NCBI GenBank assembly: GCA_002439285.1
Contig: DJTQ01000172.1
Span: forward strand, 1-6,682
Source: Paenibacillaceae bacterium UBA6304
GTDB taxonomy: Bacteria; Bacillota; Bacilli; Paenibacillales; Paenibacillaceae
Direction of reading: 5' to 3'
Length of the DNA stretch: 6,682 bases
Positions 1 to 6,415 of the stretch are shown here, one piece after another. Positions within the stretch are counted from its first letter, which is position 1; every line of letters begins with the position of its first letter. Under the pieces are notes generated by a model. That model made no database searches. It saw nothing but the letters and a program-made list of their open reading frames with translations, and was not told the DNA's origin. The position numbers were made by a program, and so were the translations under genes.

Positions 1-183
1 ATAACCATCTCGGGACGGCATAATAATTTGAAGTTTCCTTTCCACCTCGCCATACTTTGCATAGACTACGTCAGGGTAGTAAGTACATGAATAATAAGTT
101 CCTCTTTCCGCAAACTCCCCGTAAATCACCTGAGTCCCTTCGGGCATTTCATTCGCTGCTATATTTGCTGCTTTTTTGTCCAC
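1..183 (-). CDS. Alpha/beta hydrolase, probable carbohydrate esterase (N-terminal part, cut by window edge)
   Basis: The first 61 codons of a gene that continues past the left edge. It starts with GTG at 183, two bases after the GH115 stop codon, with GGGGAG nine bases upstream, so translation is probably coupled to GH115. The frame is open to the edge. Visible residues include MPEGTQVIYGEF (13-24), TYYSCTYYPDVVYA (29-42) and LQIIMPSRDGY (51-61). This resembles the N-terminus of alpha/beta-hydrolase esterases, in which the first beta strands carry a 'YPDVVYA...L.I..P' pattern before the oxyanion-hole region. The nucleophile elbow and catalytic triad lie outside the window, so activity cannot be confirmed. 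No signal peptide is seen, so it should be cytoplasmic like its neighbour. From context I infer that it removes acetyl or other ester groups from decorated xylo-oligosaccharides. An in-frame ATG at codon 13 lacks a comparable ribosome site. An S9-type peptidase is the main alternative. Confidence 0.68.
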   Translation of the reverse strand, partial: MDKKAANIAANEMPEGTQVIYGEFAERGTYYSCTYYPDVVYAKYGEVERKLQIIMPSRDGY

Positions 184-185
184 TT

Positions 186-3116
186 TTAACAACTCCCCGT
201 ATAGTAGGTTTCCACAGGTCCCAGATAGCTGTCCGCAGGTTTCTTTCCTTCCGGATAAATGACCAGTTTCTCCAATACGAACCCTGGGCTTACGGCAAAA
301 ATCCGCAATGTATTTAACCCTGCCTGACATTTTACCGCCGAATGGTGTCTCCGAATGTGATTTAGCACGCCTTGTGCCCAATTGCCGTCATCTACACGAT
401 AACCCTCTGGAAGGGTATTGACGACGTTAATCGCTTCCTCATTGACCTGGACCCCGCAGAATATCGTCCCGCCTTGTTTAACCGGATTCGATGGCTGCAT
501 ATAGAGCTCCACCTCATACGTTCCACCTTCCTGTACCACAAAGTGATATTCCAGATAAGGCGCGTCTTGGCCTGCAGTAAAGTAATCTGTGGTTGGATAA
601 GCCTTCACGGCAGATAAGGTTTTGCCGTATCCGGCAATGACTTCGAATCTGCTGACGCCCCCATCGGGATGGACCGCTTCCTTGTTGAGCGCATAATGTT
701 CTGCTTCTATGGAAATATACCCATTGGTCTCGATGAAGGTCATTGGGGGTAATTGTAACTGGTCATAACCCGGTTGAGCGGCGTTTACAAAAATCGTACA
801 GGTACCTACCGGCATCTCAACGACAATTTGGCCTTCCGTCTCGCCATTCATCGCGCTACGGTCTATCCTCACATAAATGACTTCCGCTGCATTCTCGCTC
901 CCGTTCAAACTGCCGCTCGTTTTAGAGCATGCAAGCCAGTGCTGATTACTTGTAATCTTGTACTCGGCAGAGAGATCACTAAGGCTCGAAATCGTAAATG
1001 AAGCTTCATCCACATCCGGCCGTAAAAAGTCGTCCATCACCAGCTTGTTGATATGCCATGCGCTTCCTTCACTGCGTTGAGTCGTTCCATCTATGGAGAT
1101 TAACAATCTAGGCTTATTCGCAGGCATTACATTCATGAGAATCGGGTTTTGAGCCTCCTCCTCGTTCCATTGCGTGAAGCCGATATGCTCGGAAAGCCCC
1201 ATGCCGTACCATCTTCCATCATCCACCGTATGAAACTCAGCCACAAGCTCCCGATCTTTTTCCAAGCATTCTGTAATCCGTTCAGTCAGGTTATTGGCTT
1301 CCATATCCCCGAGCTTGGCCTGGTAATGATTCTTACCGGTGAGCAGCCACATTTTCTGCAAATTGAGATTCCCTACAGCCGGATAATAGACCAGTGCAAA
1401 ATAAACCGGCAAATGGGCTTCATCCACTGAATGATAGAGTTCCTCCGCCAGATTCAGAAGTCGTTCGATTTGGTTTAGCAAGTCATCGGTTTCCTTGTAA
1501 TTTACATGATGGTACACGCCCGAATTCATATGTTCGGGTCTGCGTCGATGCGCGATCTTGGTATAACCGGTCAATAGCTCGAAAATTCTGTTCATATCCT
1601 TCTCATCGAATACGCCGGCAAACTGTCTTTGAATCCATTGCTTCGTATAGAGGTCTGTCTTGTTCAGGGCCTGGGTTCCCCATTTGTCAAAGTCATACGC
1701 CAAATCAAGAAAGTAAGATAACGGAAATTCTTGCGTAGCAATATCCCCCACATTGACGATCCAAAGATCGCGAACCCCGAAGTCATAAGCCATCGTCATT
1801 TGCTCCCAAATTTTCGGGAGGTAAGAACTGTTGATCCATTCAAAAGAGATCGGCCCGCCATGATAATCAAAATGATAATACATGCCATAACCGCCTTTAT
1901 GGTTACGCATTTCCTTCGTCGGCAAGGTCCGGAGATTCCCGTGGTTATCGTCACAGAGCATTAAGATGACGTCCTCCAACTCCTCGGAGTTGATTAATCC
2001 CGGCGTATTCCCGTCTCCATAGAAAAAAGGCTCCACTTCTTTATATAAAGCCAGCATTCTCGGTACTTCCGAAAGGTCGGGATTGACATTGTCGCGCATC
2101 AATTGGTTTTGAGTCTGCAGCACTTCCCGCAGTAATTGGATATTATCCGCAAGTGTAGCCCCTTTTCCCATGATGGCCGTATCCGCCTCGCCGCGCATGC
2201 CGACCGTAATCACGCTCTCGAACTTGCCGCTCCGCTTCAGGCCGTCTTCCCAGAATTTCGTGATCCCGTCCCGGTTCGCAATAAAATTCCAGGCGTCTCC
2301 ATAGGGGGAACCCTCTCCACGGAGGTACTTATACTCCTCACCATAACGCAAACAAGGCTCATGATGGGAAGCCCCCATGACAACCCCTAATTCATCCGCC
2401 AATTCGGCATTGGCCAGGCCCGGTCCGTCATCATAAAACCGAGCCGACCACATGGCAGGCCAGAGATAATTCCCCTTCAACCGCAGCAGCAGTTCAAACA
2501 CATGCTCATACATCCCTGCATTAAATCCGCCGTAATTTTTTGTGGTCCAATTGCCGAAGGCCGGCCATTCATCATTGATGAAGAATCCACGAAAACGAAC
2601 CGAAGGTTCTTTCGAAATATATTTGAAGTGTGCGCCCAAAGAGAAAGACTCTTTCCGCTCCGGCTTCACATTCGCCCAATCTACCAGTGGAGATACGCCA
2701 AGCCGTTCCGACAAATGAAAAAGGCCGTAAATCGTGCCCCGTTTATCGCTTCCCGCAATGACTAATGCTTGCTCAACACCTTCAAAGGGATGATTGATGA
2801 CCTGGAATACAAATACCTCTCTCTTCCCTTCGATTTCCGACAAATCGATCAACCTTTTCTCTTCTAACTCCAGCAGCACGGGGCTATGACCCACGGTTCC
2901 ATATATAACGGCATTCTTCCCAAGTTGATTTCTGTCGGTAGTGGATTGCGGTGCATGGCCAAAAACCAACTCCACATCATGCATCACCTTACCGGCGATC
3001 TTATTCACGCCGCTGAAGGCTTCCTCTTCCCGGTAAAATAAGGCTGCCGGCCCGGATGGACCGCCGGGTATAGCGCTTACATTTTTCAGCATAGGTTGAG
3101 TAATAATAAATTCCAT
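186..3116 (-). CDS. Glycoside hydrolase family 115 alpha-glucuronidase, cytoplasmic
   Basis: A full-length 976-aa protein of family GH115. Known members are inverting enzymes that remove alpha-1,2-linked (4-O-methyl)-glucuronic acid from xylan or xylo-oligosaccharides, at internal as well as terminal xylose. Visible family landmarks: RGFFINDEWP (176-185), KGNYLWPAMW (214-223), GASHHEPC (248-255), GMRGEADTA (306-314), LCDDNHGNLR (387-396), GMYYHFDYHGGP (411-422) and WIVNVGDI (452-459). A helical middle section (about 470-640) follows, then a beta-rich region and a C-terminal domain from about 796 that opens with GYISIEAEHY, as in the GH115 C-terminal domain. There is no signal peptide or membrane segment, so it should act in the cytosol on imported oligosaccharides. 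The ATG at 3116 has AAAGGA about 13 bases upstream, a slightly long spacing, but no better start is seen. A terminator separates it from the ABC genes upstream. It is followed at two bases by an alpha/beta hydrolase, probably in the same transcript. The DDNHGN stretch differs from the DDNYGY I associate with many GH115 enzymes, so substrate details may differ. Confidence 0.93.
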   Translation of the reverse strand: MEFIITQPMLKNVSAIPGGPSGPAALFYREEEAFSGVNKIAGKVMHDVELVFGHAPQSTTDRNQLGKNAVIYGTVGHSPVLLELEEKRLIDLSEIEGKREVFVFQVINHPFEGVEQALVIAGSDKRGTIYGLFHLSERLGVSPLVDWANVKPERKESFSLGAHFKYISKEPSVRFRGFFINDEWPAFGNWTTKNYGGFNAGMYEHVFELLLRLKGNYLWPAMWSARFYDDGPGLANAELADELGVVMGASHHEPCLRYGEEYKYLRGEGSPYGDAWNFIANRDGITKFWEDGLKRSGKFESVITVGMRGEADTAIMGKGATLADNIQLLREVLQTQNQLMRDNVNPDLSEVPRMLALYKEVEPFFYGDGNTPGLINSEELEDVILMLCDDNHGNLRTLPTKEMRNHKGGYGMYYHFDYHGGPISFEWINSSYLPKIWEQMTMAYDFGVRDLWIVNVGDIATQEFPLSYFLDLAYDFDKWGTQALNKTDLYTKQWIQRQFAGVFDEKDMNRIFELLTGYTKIAHRRRPEHMNSGVYHHVNYKETDDLLNQIERLLNLAEELYHSVDEAHLPVYFALVYYPAVGNLNLQKMWLLTGKNHYQAKLGDMEANNLTERITECLEKDRELVAEFHTVDDGRWYGMGLSEHIGFTQWNEEEAQNPILMNVMPANKPRLLISIDGTTQRSEGSAWHINKLVMDDFLRPDVDEASFTISSLSDLSAEYKITSNQHWLACSKTSGSLNGSENAAEVIYVRIDRSAMNGETEGQIVVEMPVGTCTIFVNAAQPGYDQLQLPPMTFIETNGYISIEAEHYALNKEAVHPDGGVSRFEVIAGYGKTLSAVKAYPTTDYFTAGQDAPYLEYHFVVQEGGTYEVELYMQPSNPVKQGGTIFCGVQVNEEAINVVNTLPEGYRVDDGNWAQGVLNHIRRHHSAVKCQAGLNTLRIFAVSPGFVLEKLVIYPEGKKPADSYLGPVETYYTGSC
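193..198 (-). promoter_or_regulatory. Ribosome binding site that sets the GTG start of the hydrolase
   Basis: GGGGAG on the minus strand, within the last codons of the GH115 gene, nine bases before the GTG at 183. The distance is ideal and supports the GTG over the later in-frame ATG. Its position inside the upstream coding sequence points to translational coupling. Confidence 0.7.
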
Positions 3117-3183
3117 AAGTATAAGTACATCCTTTCCGCTGTGGTTGACTCTCTCAGCTTAGGCTCTCTTCATTTTTACAGCA

Positions 3184-3189
3184 AGTATA
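3184..3189 (-). promoter_or_regulatory. Possible -10 box for the GH115 operon
   Basis: TATACT on the minus strand, about 70 bases before the GH115 start, in the gap that follows the ABC-operon terminator. It matches the sigma-A -10 consensus at five of six bases, but no good -35 box lies 16-18 bases upstream. Transcription may need an activator, or the true promoter lies elsewhere in 3190-3300. I found no convincing catabolite-repression (cre) site. Confidence 0.25.
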
Positions 3190-3309
3190 CAAAGATCCGC
3201 CATTAATAGATAGGTACTAACGAAACAGGAAGTCGTGAAAATCTTATTAGTTTAGCGAATGGGTGAGAAGGAATTTTTGAGAATTAAGAATAAATATGGA
3301 TTGCCGGGC

Positions 3310-3341
3310 AAAATAAGAAGCCATCCTGTTCGGATGGCTTC
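3310..3341 (-). terminator. Intrinsic terminator of the PadR/DUF1048/ABC operon
   Basis: On the minus strand GAAGCCATCC and GGATGGCTTC form a perfect 10-bp stem around a five-base loop, directly followed by TTATTTT. It starts 46 bases after the permease stop codon. Flanking AATAAG and CTTATT can add to the stem base. The opposite strand has only a weak T-tract, so it mainly serves minus-strand transcripts. It insulates the GH115 genes from the exporter genes. Confidence 0.88.
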
Positions 3342-3387
3342 CTGCTCTTATTAAACGGAGAGCTATTAAATTGGAAATTTCAGATCA

Positions 3388-4137
3388 TTATCCCAATTGG
3401 CGTTTAAAGGCTTTCCCTGCGAAGAAGTAAGCGATGACCATGATGCCGACACACCAGGCAAGCGCAATCCAGATATCATTGCCGACAGCCCCTCCGTACA
3501 AGAGGGTACGAATCGCATTCACGATAGAGGTTACGGGCTGGTTCTCTGCAAACGCTCGGATAATTTTAGGCACGGTTTCGGTGGGCACAAAGGCGGAACT
3601 GATAAACGGAAGAAAAATCAGCGGGTACGAGTAAGCTGTCGCCCCTTCCATGGACCCCGCCGTCAATCCGGGAATGATCGACAGCCAGGTCAGCGCCATC
3701 GTAAACAGCCCGAGGATCCCGGCTACCGCAAGCCAATCCAGAAGATTAGCGCCGGAACGGAAGCCCATCAAGAGTGCGACGAGGAAGACCACCACGAGCG
3801 TTAGCGCATTGGAAACCAGCGAGGTTAACACGTGAGCCCACAAGACCGACGAGCGCTTAATGGGCATGGTAACGAAACGCGACATCAGCCCGCTTTTGAC
3901 ATCATTAAACAGCCGCAGTGAAGTGTATGCGACGCCGGACGCAATGGCCATCAGCAGGATACCCGGCAATAAATAATTCACGTAGTTGTCCGTGCCTGCC
4001 TCTATGGCTCCGCCAAATACATAGACAAACAACAGCATCATCATGATCGGCGTGATCGCCACCGTAATAATCGTATCCGGGCTGCGCAAGATATTGCGCA
4101 TCAAACGCCCCAGTAAAACTCCTGTTTTGTTTTTCAT
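3388..4137 (-). CDS. ABC-2 type (DrrB-like) multidrug exporter permease
   Basis: A 249-aa integral membrane protein, the usual size for ABC-2 permeases of the DrrB type, which pair with a separate ATPase to export drugs or other hydrophobic compounds. Six hydrophobic segments can be seen, roughly at 22-42, 54-76, 104-126, 135-157, 165-186 and 222-243. Family landmarks are NYLLPGILLMAIASG (51-65), LRLFNDVKSGLMSRFVTMPI (74-93) after the second segment, and FISSAFVPTETVPKIIRAFA (178-197) with PVTSIVNAIR (201-210) before the last. The ATG touches the ATPase stop codon (TAAATG), and its AAGGAGG ribosome site lies inside the end of the ATPase gene, eight bases upstream. The two are therefore one translation-coupled transporter, probably a 2+2 complex in the cytoplasmic membrane. 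The substrate cannot be read from the sequence. Confidence 0.93.
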   Translation of the reverse strand: MKNKTGVLLGRLMRNILRSPDTIITVAITPIMMMLLFVYVFGGAIEAGTDNYVNYLLPGILLMAIASGVAYTSLRLFNDVKSGLMSRFVTMPIKRSSVLWAHVLTSLVSNALTLVVVFLVALLMGFRSGANLLDWLAVAGILGLFTMALTWLSIIPGLTAGSMEGATAYSYPLIFLPFISSAFVPTETVPKIIRAFAENQPVTSIVNAIRTLLYGGAVGNDIWIALAWCVGIMVIAYFFAGKAFKRQLG

Positions 4138-4899
4138 TTAGATCTCCTCCTTTTTGCCGATGATCGCAAGGAAAATTTCTTCCAAGGTCGGCTGCTTCTC
4201 AACGTATTCCACTTTCGCCGGCGGGAACATGCTTTTCAGTTCGACAAGGGTACCGGTGGTGATAATTTTTCCGCCATGCAGGATGGCGATGCGGTCGGCC
4301 AATTGTTCGGCCTCCTCCAGATACTGGGTCGTCAGTAAGATGGTCGTGCCGCTGCCGGCAAGCTCCTTGACGGTGTCCCAGACTTCAATCCGCGCTTCGG
4401 GGTCAAGGCCTGTCGTCGGCTCGTCGAGAAAAATGACCTCCGGCGTCCCGATCAGGCTCATCGCGATATCAAGTCGGCGCTTCATCCCGCCGGAATATTT
4501 GTCCGCCCGGCGGCCCGCCGCATCGGTTAAGCTGAATTTTGCCAGCAGTTGGTCTGCAACTTGAGCGGGATTGGAAACTCCCCGCAGCTTGGCGACCATG
4601 ATCAGGTTCTCTCTCCCGGTGAGCATGCCGTCCAAAGCTGCGAACTGTCCTGTCAGGCTGATGCTCTGACGAACACTGTCCGGTTGACGCCGGACGTCAA
4701 AGCCGCAAATGCTTACTTCGCCGCTATCGGGTTTCATCAAGGTCGAGAGGATGTTAACTATTGTCGTCTTTCCCGCTCCATTGGAGCCCAGCAGCGCGAA
4801 GATCTCCCCTCGCCGGACCTCAAAATCCACCCCCTTTAAAACTTCCTTGTCTTTAAAGGATTTCTTTAACCCTTTTACGGAAATCGCTGCTTTGCTCAT
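4138..4899 (-). CDS. ABC exporter ATP-binding protein, DrrA-like
   Basis: A 253-aa nucleotide-binding subunit that powers the adjacent ABC-2 permease. In order: Walker A GSNGAGKTT (38-46), Q-loop Q85, signature YSGGMKRR (135-142), Walker B VIFLDEP (155-161) with catalytic E160, and D-loop GLD (164-166). At the switch position, where most ABC ATPases have His, it has Gln (LLTTQYLEEAEQLADRI, Q192); this is a feature of the DrrA branch and not a defect. The C-terminal tail has LEEIF (239-243), resembling the LDEVF-type motif of DrrA, but the protein is shorter than actinobacterial DrrA (about 330 aa). The start is fixed by GGAGG eight bases before the ATG. A 140-base gap separates it from the DUF1048 gene upstream and contains a likely extra promoter. 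It probably exports a drug-like or toxic compound, but the substrate is unknown. Confidence 0.95.
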   Translation of the reverse strand: MSKAAISVKGLKKSFKDKEVLKGVDFEVRRGEIFALLGSNGAGKTTIVNILSTLMKPDSGEVSICGFDVRRQPDSVRQSISLTGQFAALDGMLTGRENLIMVAKLRGVSNPAQVADQLLAKFSLTDAAGRRADKYSGGMKRRLDIAMSLIGTPEVIFLDEPTTGLDPEARIEVWDTVKELAGSGTTILLTTQYLEEAEQLADRIAILHGGKIITTGTLVELKSMFPPAKVEYVEKQPTLEEIFLAIIGKKEEI

Positions 4900-4930
4900 T
4901 CTTATTTCCTCCCTCTATATAGTCACACTG

Positions 4931-4959
4931 ATAATCTGTATTACTTACTACCGGGCCAA
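4931..4959 (-). promoter_or_regulatory. Predicted promoter of the ABC transporter genes
   Basis: On the minus strand, TTGGCC (4959-4954) and GATTAT (4936-4931) are separated by 17 bases, each matching the sigma-A consensus at four of six positions. It lies just upstream of the ATPase gene. The spacer contains the TAGTAAGTA motif that also occurs upstream of padR, a position at which a bound repressor would block RNA polymerase. No terminator is seen between the DUF1048 gene and this site, so read-through from padR is also possible. Confidence 0.4.
4942..4950. promoter_or_regulatory. Candidate PadR operator, copy in front of the ABC genes
   Basis: TACTTACTA on the plus strand, a near-palindrome (TACT/AGTA type), within the predicted ATPase promoter spacer. 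It shares A-Y-TACTTA-S-TA with a sequence at 5839-5849 upstream of padR. A role as repressor site is inferred from position and similarity only; the motif is short enough to occur by chance. Confidence 0.33.
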
Positions 4960-5039
4960 AAATATAACTGAATAGCGAAGGCGGCAATTCACAGGGGTTA
5001 CCGGCTAATCAGTCGAATGAATCTATTAAATATGATGCG

Positions 5040-5384
5040 TTATTCTTTCTTCCCCAGTTTATTCATGATGCTCTGATTCAGATCTTCGCGATACTTGGCG
5101 ACATAGGTTTTTGCGTTGGCCACAAGTTCATCGGCAAAAGACGCCACATCGTCCCCGGTAACTTCCAGCACAGGTCTGCCTTCCGATGCACCGGCTTCGA
5201 ACAAATCGATTAATTCATACTGCATATGCAGCATATCCATCCCGTTACCCGCCGAGAAATTCCACATGTAGTTTTGAATTTTCTTGAATACAAACTGGTA
5301 ATCCTCCGGTAAAGCTTCAACCCGCGCCATCATCATTTTGTACTCTTTTTTATCGAACATCATTTTTTTGAACATTTCCATCAT
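5040..5384 (-). CDS. DUF1048 family protein linked to the PadR regulator
   Basis: A 114-aa soluble, mostly helical protein of the DUF1048 family, whose biochemical function is not established. Landmarks are YQFVFKKIQNYMWNF (29-43), GMDMLHMQYELIDLFEAGASEGR (48-70) and the hallmark VLEVTGDDVASFADELVANA (72-91), followed by a charged tail. The length is normal for the family. There is no signal peptide or membrane segment, so it is cytoplasmic. The gene follows padR by 28 bases with AAGGAGG in between; the first of two adjacent ATGs is nine bases from GGAGG and is taken as the start. PadR, DUF1048 and ABC exporter genes recur together in Bacillota, so a role in sensing or in modulating the repressor or transporter is a fair guess, but it is only inference. 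Confidence 0.88.
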   Translation of the reverse strand: MMEMFKKMMFDKKEYKMMMARVEALPEDYQFVFKKIQNYMWNFSAGNGMDMLHMQYELIDLFEAGASEGRPVLEVTGDDVASFADELVANAKTYVAKYREDLNQSIMNKLGKKE

Positions 5385-5412
5385 GATATATTTCCTCCTT
5401 TTGTTTATGAAG

Positions 5413-5733
5413 CTAAGTTGACTTCAAGACGTTGATCTTTGAAGATACGAAATTCCATTTCTCCCAAAACTGTTCAAGTTCACGGCGCCCAGCCTCGTTA
5501 AGCGAGTAAAACTTGCGGGGCGGCCCCATATCCGACGGTTTCTTTTGAATGTTGACCAGTTCTTTCTTTTCCAATCGCACAAGGATGGTGTAGACCGTCC
5601 CTTCCACGACCTCGGTAAACCCAAGCTCATTCAGTCTGCGGGTTATCTCATAGCCATAAGTTTCACGACGGCTGATGATTTCCAGCACGCAGCCTTCCAA
5701 CGAGCCCTTCAGCATTTCGGTTAAATTGTCCAT
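5413..5733 (-). CDS. PadR-family transcriptional repressor
   Basis: A 106-aa winged-helix regulator of the PadR family, small class. The N-terminus MDNLTEMLKGSLEGCVLEII (1-20) leads into RRETYGYEITRRL (22-34). The recognition helix region EGTVYTILVRLEKKELV (44-60) follows, then the wing with PSDMGPPRKFYSLNEAG (66-82) and a short C-terminal dimerisation helix (about 83-105). The frame is open back to an ATG at 5796, but the start at 5733 is chosen because AAAGGAGG lies eight bases upstream and MDNLTEMLKG is the typical family start; the extra 21 residues look unlike PadR. Such proteins usually repress their own gene and a neighbouring exporter, and release DNA when they bind a drug-like ligand. 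Here it heads the gene set padR, DUF1048, ATPase, permease. The ligand is unknown. Confidence 0.93.
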   Translation of the reverse strand: MDNLTEMLKGSLEGCVLEIISRRETYGYEITRRLNELGFTEVVEGTVYTILVRLEKKELVNIQKKPSDMGPPRKFYSLNEAGRRELEQFWEKWNFVSSKINVLKST

Positions 5734-5741
5734 GCTCAGAT

Positions 5742-5749
5742 CCTCCTTT
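5742..5749 (-). promoter_or_regulatory. Ribosome binding site that decides the padR start
   Basis: AAAGGAGG on the minus strand, eight bases before the ATG at 5733. This near-perfect Shine-Dalgarno sequence argues for the internal ATG and against the 63-base longer reading frame that begins at 5796. Confidence 0.85.
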
Positions 5750-5840
5750 ATTTCGTCCCTCCTACCATTTAGTCTGACCTTTATTAAGTACAGCATGTGC
5801 TAAGGGGAATTTTTACTTGCTGGATTTTTGAAATTCGCAC

Positions 5841-5849
5841 TACTTAGTA
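5841..5849. promoter_or_regulatory. Candidate PadR operator, copy in front of padR
   Basis: TACTTAGTA, a palindrome around its central base, about 110 bases upstream of the padR start codon. It matches the sequence inside the ATPase promoter (4942-4950) at eight of nine bases, and the match extends leftward by one T-to-T pair-compatible A-Y step. It is proposed as an autoregulatory site; evidence is similarity and position only. Confidence 0.33.
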
Positions 5850-5945
5850 TCGCTTATTACAGCTATATCGTAACACCGAGTAGTGGTGATGTCAACTGCT
5901 TTTCTAAAAATGTTTCTACAGTTTCAAACATTGGATTCAGGAGGC

Positions 5946-5979
5946 AAGCAAAAACCACAATCCCAATCGATTGTGGTTT
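5946..5979 (-). terminator. Intrinsic terminator after the 106-aa gene
   Basis: On the minus strand AAACCACAATC and GATTGTGGTTT form an 11-bp perfect stem with a six-base loop (arms 5969-5979 and 5952-5962), and the stem runs into TTTTTGCTT. It lies about 80 bases after the stop codon of the 106-aa gene and separates that gene from padR. Confidence 0.82.
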
Positions 5980-6057
5980 CTGCGTTAGTATCTATTCTAT
6001 CGTGCCTTGGGTCTTCTCTGCTTCAGTTCACTTCATATAGACAAAGAACAATCAACT

Positions 6058-6378
6058 TCACTTAAGAAGGGCCTCGGATAATATAACTTTGACCTGCATA
6101 GTTGGAACCTCGATAGTAACCCCTCTGGGACCTCGCACACCCACATAGCGTTCACGTGCTACCAGCTTGGGGCGAGAGGTGTAGAAAAAGCAATTTTCTC
6201 TGTGAGGATTTTGTTTATGAAGTTCACTGTACCGACGGAGAGCAAGGGTAGAATCATTAAAAGTATCGATGACAACAACCTCTTCTATATAGCGTTGTCC
6301 CTCTTTCGAATAGGCCTTAGTTGCCTCAAGAACAACCCATTCTTCTGGAAACCGATCACGAACTTCTTCCCAGCGCAT
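6058..6378 (-). CDS. Conserved-looking hypothetical protein, 106 aa
   Basis: I do not recognise a named family with an assigned function. The protein is soluble, with no signal peptide or membrane segment. It begins MRWEEVRDRFPEEWVVLEATKA, with the mix of Trp, Pro and Glu seen in small conserved bacterial proteins of the 'WEEVR..FP..WV.LEA' kind. A strand-rich stretch EEVVVIDTF (32-40) is followed by a helix with LALRRYSELHKQNPHRE (45-61), an FFYTSRPKL strand (64-72) and VGVRGPRG (79-86), then a beta tail. The order suggests a small alpha+beta fold. The ATG at 6378 has GGTGA close upstream, a modest ribosome site. It appears to be a single-gene unit, with its own AT-rich promoter and a strong terminator, so context gives no clue to its role. 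Its length, intact frame and transcription signals make it a likely real gene. Confidence 0.75.
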   Translation of the reverse strand: MRWEEVRDRFPEEWVVLEATKAYSKEGQRYIEEVVVIDTFNDSTLALRRYSELHKQNPHRENCFFYTSRPKLVARERYVGVRGPRGVTIEVPTMQVKVILSEALLK

Positions 6379-6406
6379 CTCATCACCGCCTAGAGATATT
6401 ATCTTT

Positions 6407-6415
6407 ATTTTACCA
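6407..6415 (-). promoter_or_regulatory. Extended -10 promoter element of the 106-aa gene
   Basis: TGGTAAAAT on the minus strand (a TGn extended -10 with TAAAAT, five of six matches), about 30 bases before the start codon. It sits in a very AT-rich stretch with an alternating TA run at 6421-6431. No good -35 box is seen, which is tolerable for an extended -10 promoter. Confidence 0.4.

Larger units (their letters stand above)
5734..5945. other. padR upstream region with possible regulatory sites
   Basis: No credible gene lies between padR and the terminator of the upstream gene. The stretch holds the padR ribosome site, a TATTAAGTA sequence (5782-5790), an AGCA-TG-TGCT inverted repeat (5792-5801) and the candidate operator at 5841-5849. 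A GATACT sequence (minus strand, 5851-5846) could be a -10 box that overlaps that operator, but its best -35 partner, TTACGA 16 bases upstream, matches poorly. The promoter of padR is therefore in this stretch but not firmly placed. Open frames on the plus strand here lack ribosome sites and recognisable content. Confidence 0.45.

Noticed and set aside
77..87. A third copy of the TACTTACTA motif (minus strand) inside the hydrolase gene
   Set aside because: It is explained by codons for Thr-Tyr-Tyr in the hydrolase, and it is far from any PadR-linked promoter. It does show that the motif can occur by chance.
741..765. Single TAACTG half-sites at about 750 and 4965
   Set aside because: No matching CAGTTA arm at the right distance, so they are not units of the palindromic repeat.
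3205..3235. A cre (CcpA) site upstream of GH115
   Set aside because: TGTTTCGTTAGTA on the minus strand has a central CG but the half-site spacing is off by one and several consensus bases are missing.
4154..4564. Plus-strand open frame opposite the ABC ATPase (and similar frames at 1394-1738 and 3397-3804)
   Set aside because: These lie fully antisense to clear genes, have no ribosome sites or recognisable domains, and arise from the codon pattern of the opposite strand.
5734..5796. A 21-residue N-terminal extension of PadR starting at 5796
   Set aside because: It has no ribosome site, does not look like PadR sequence, and would skip the near-perfect AAAGGAGG that serves the ATG at 5733.
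5828..6040. Short plus-strand frame in the padR upstream region
   Set aside because: It begins at a TTG with no ribosome site, runs through the terminator hairpin, and its translation resembles no protein I know.
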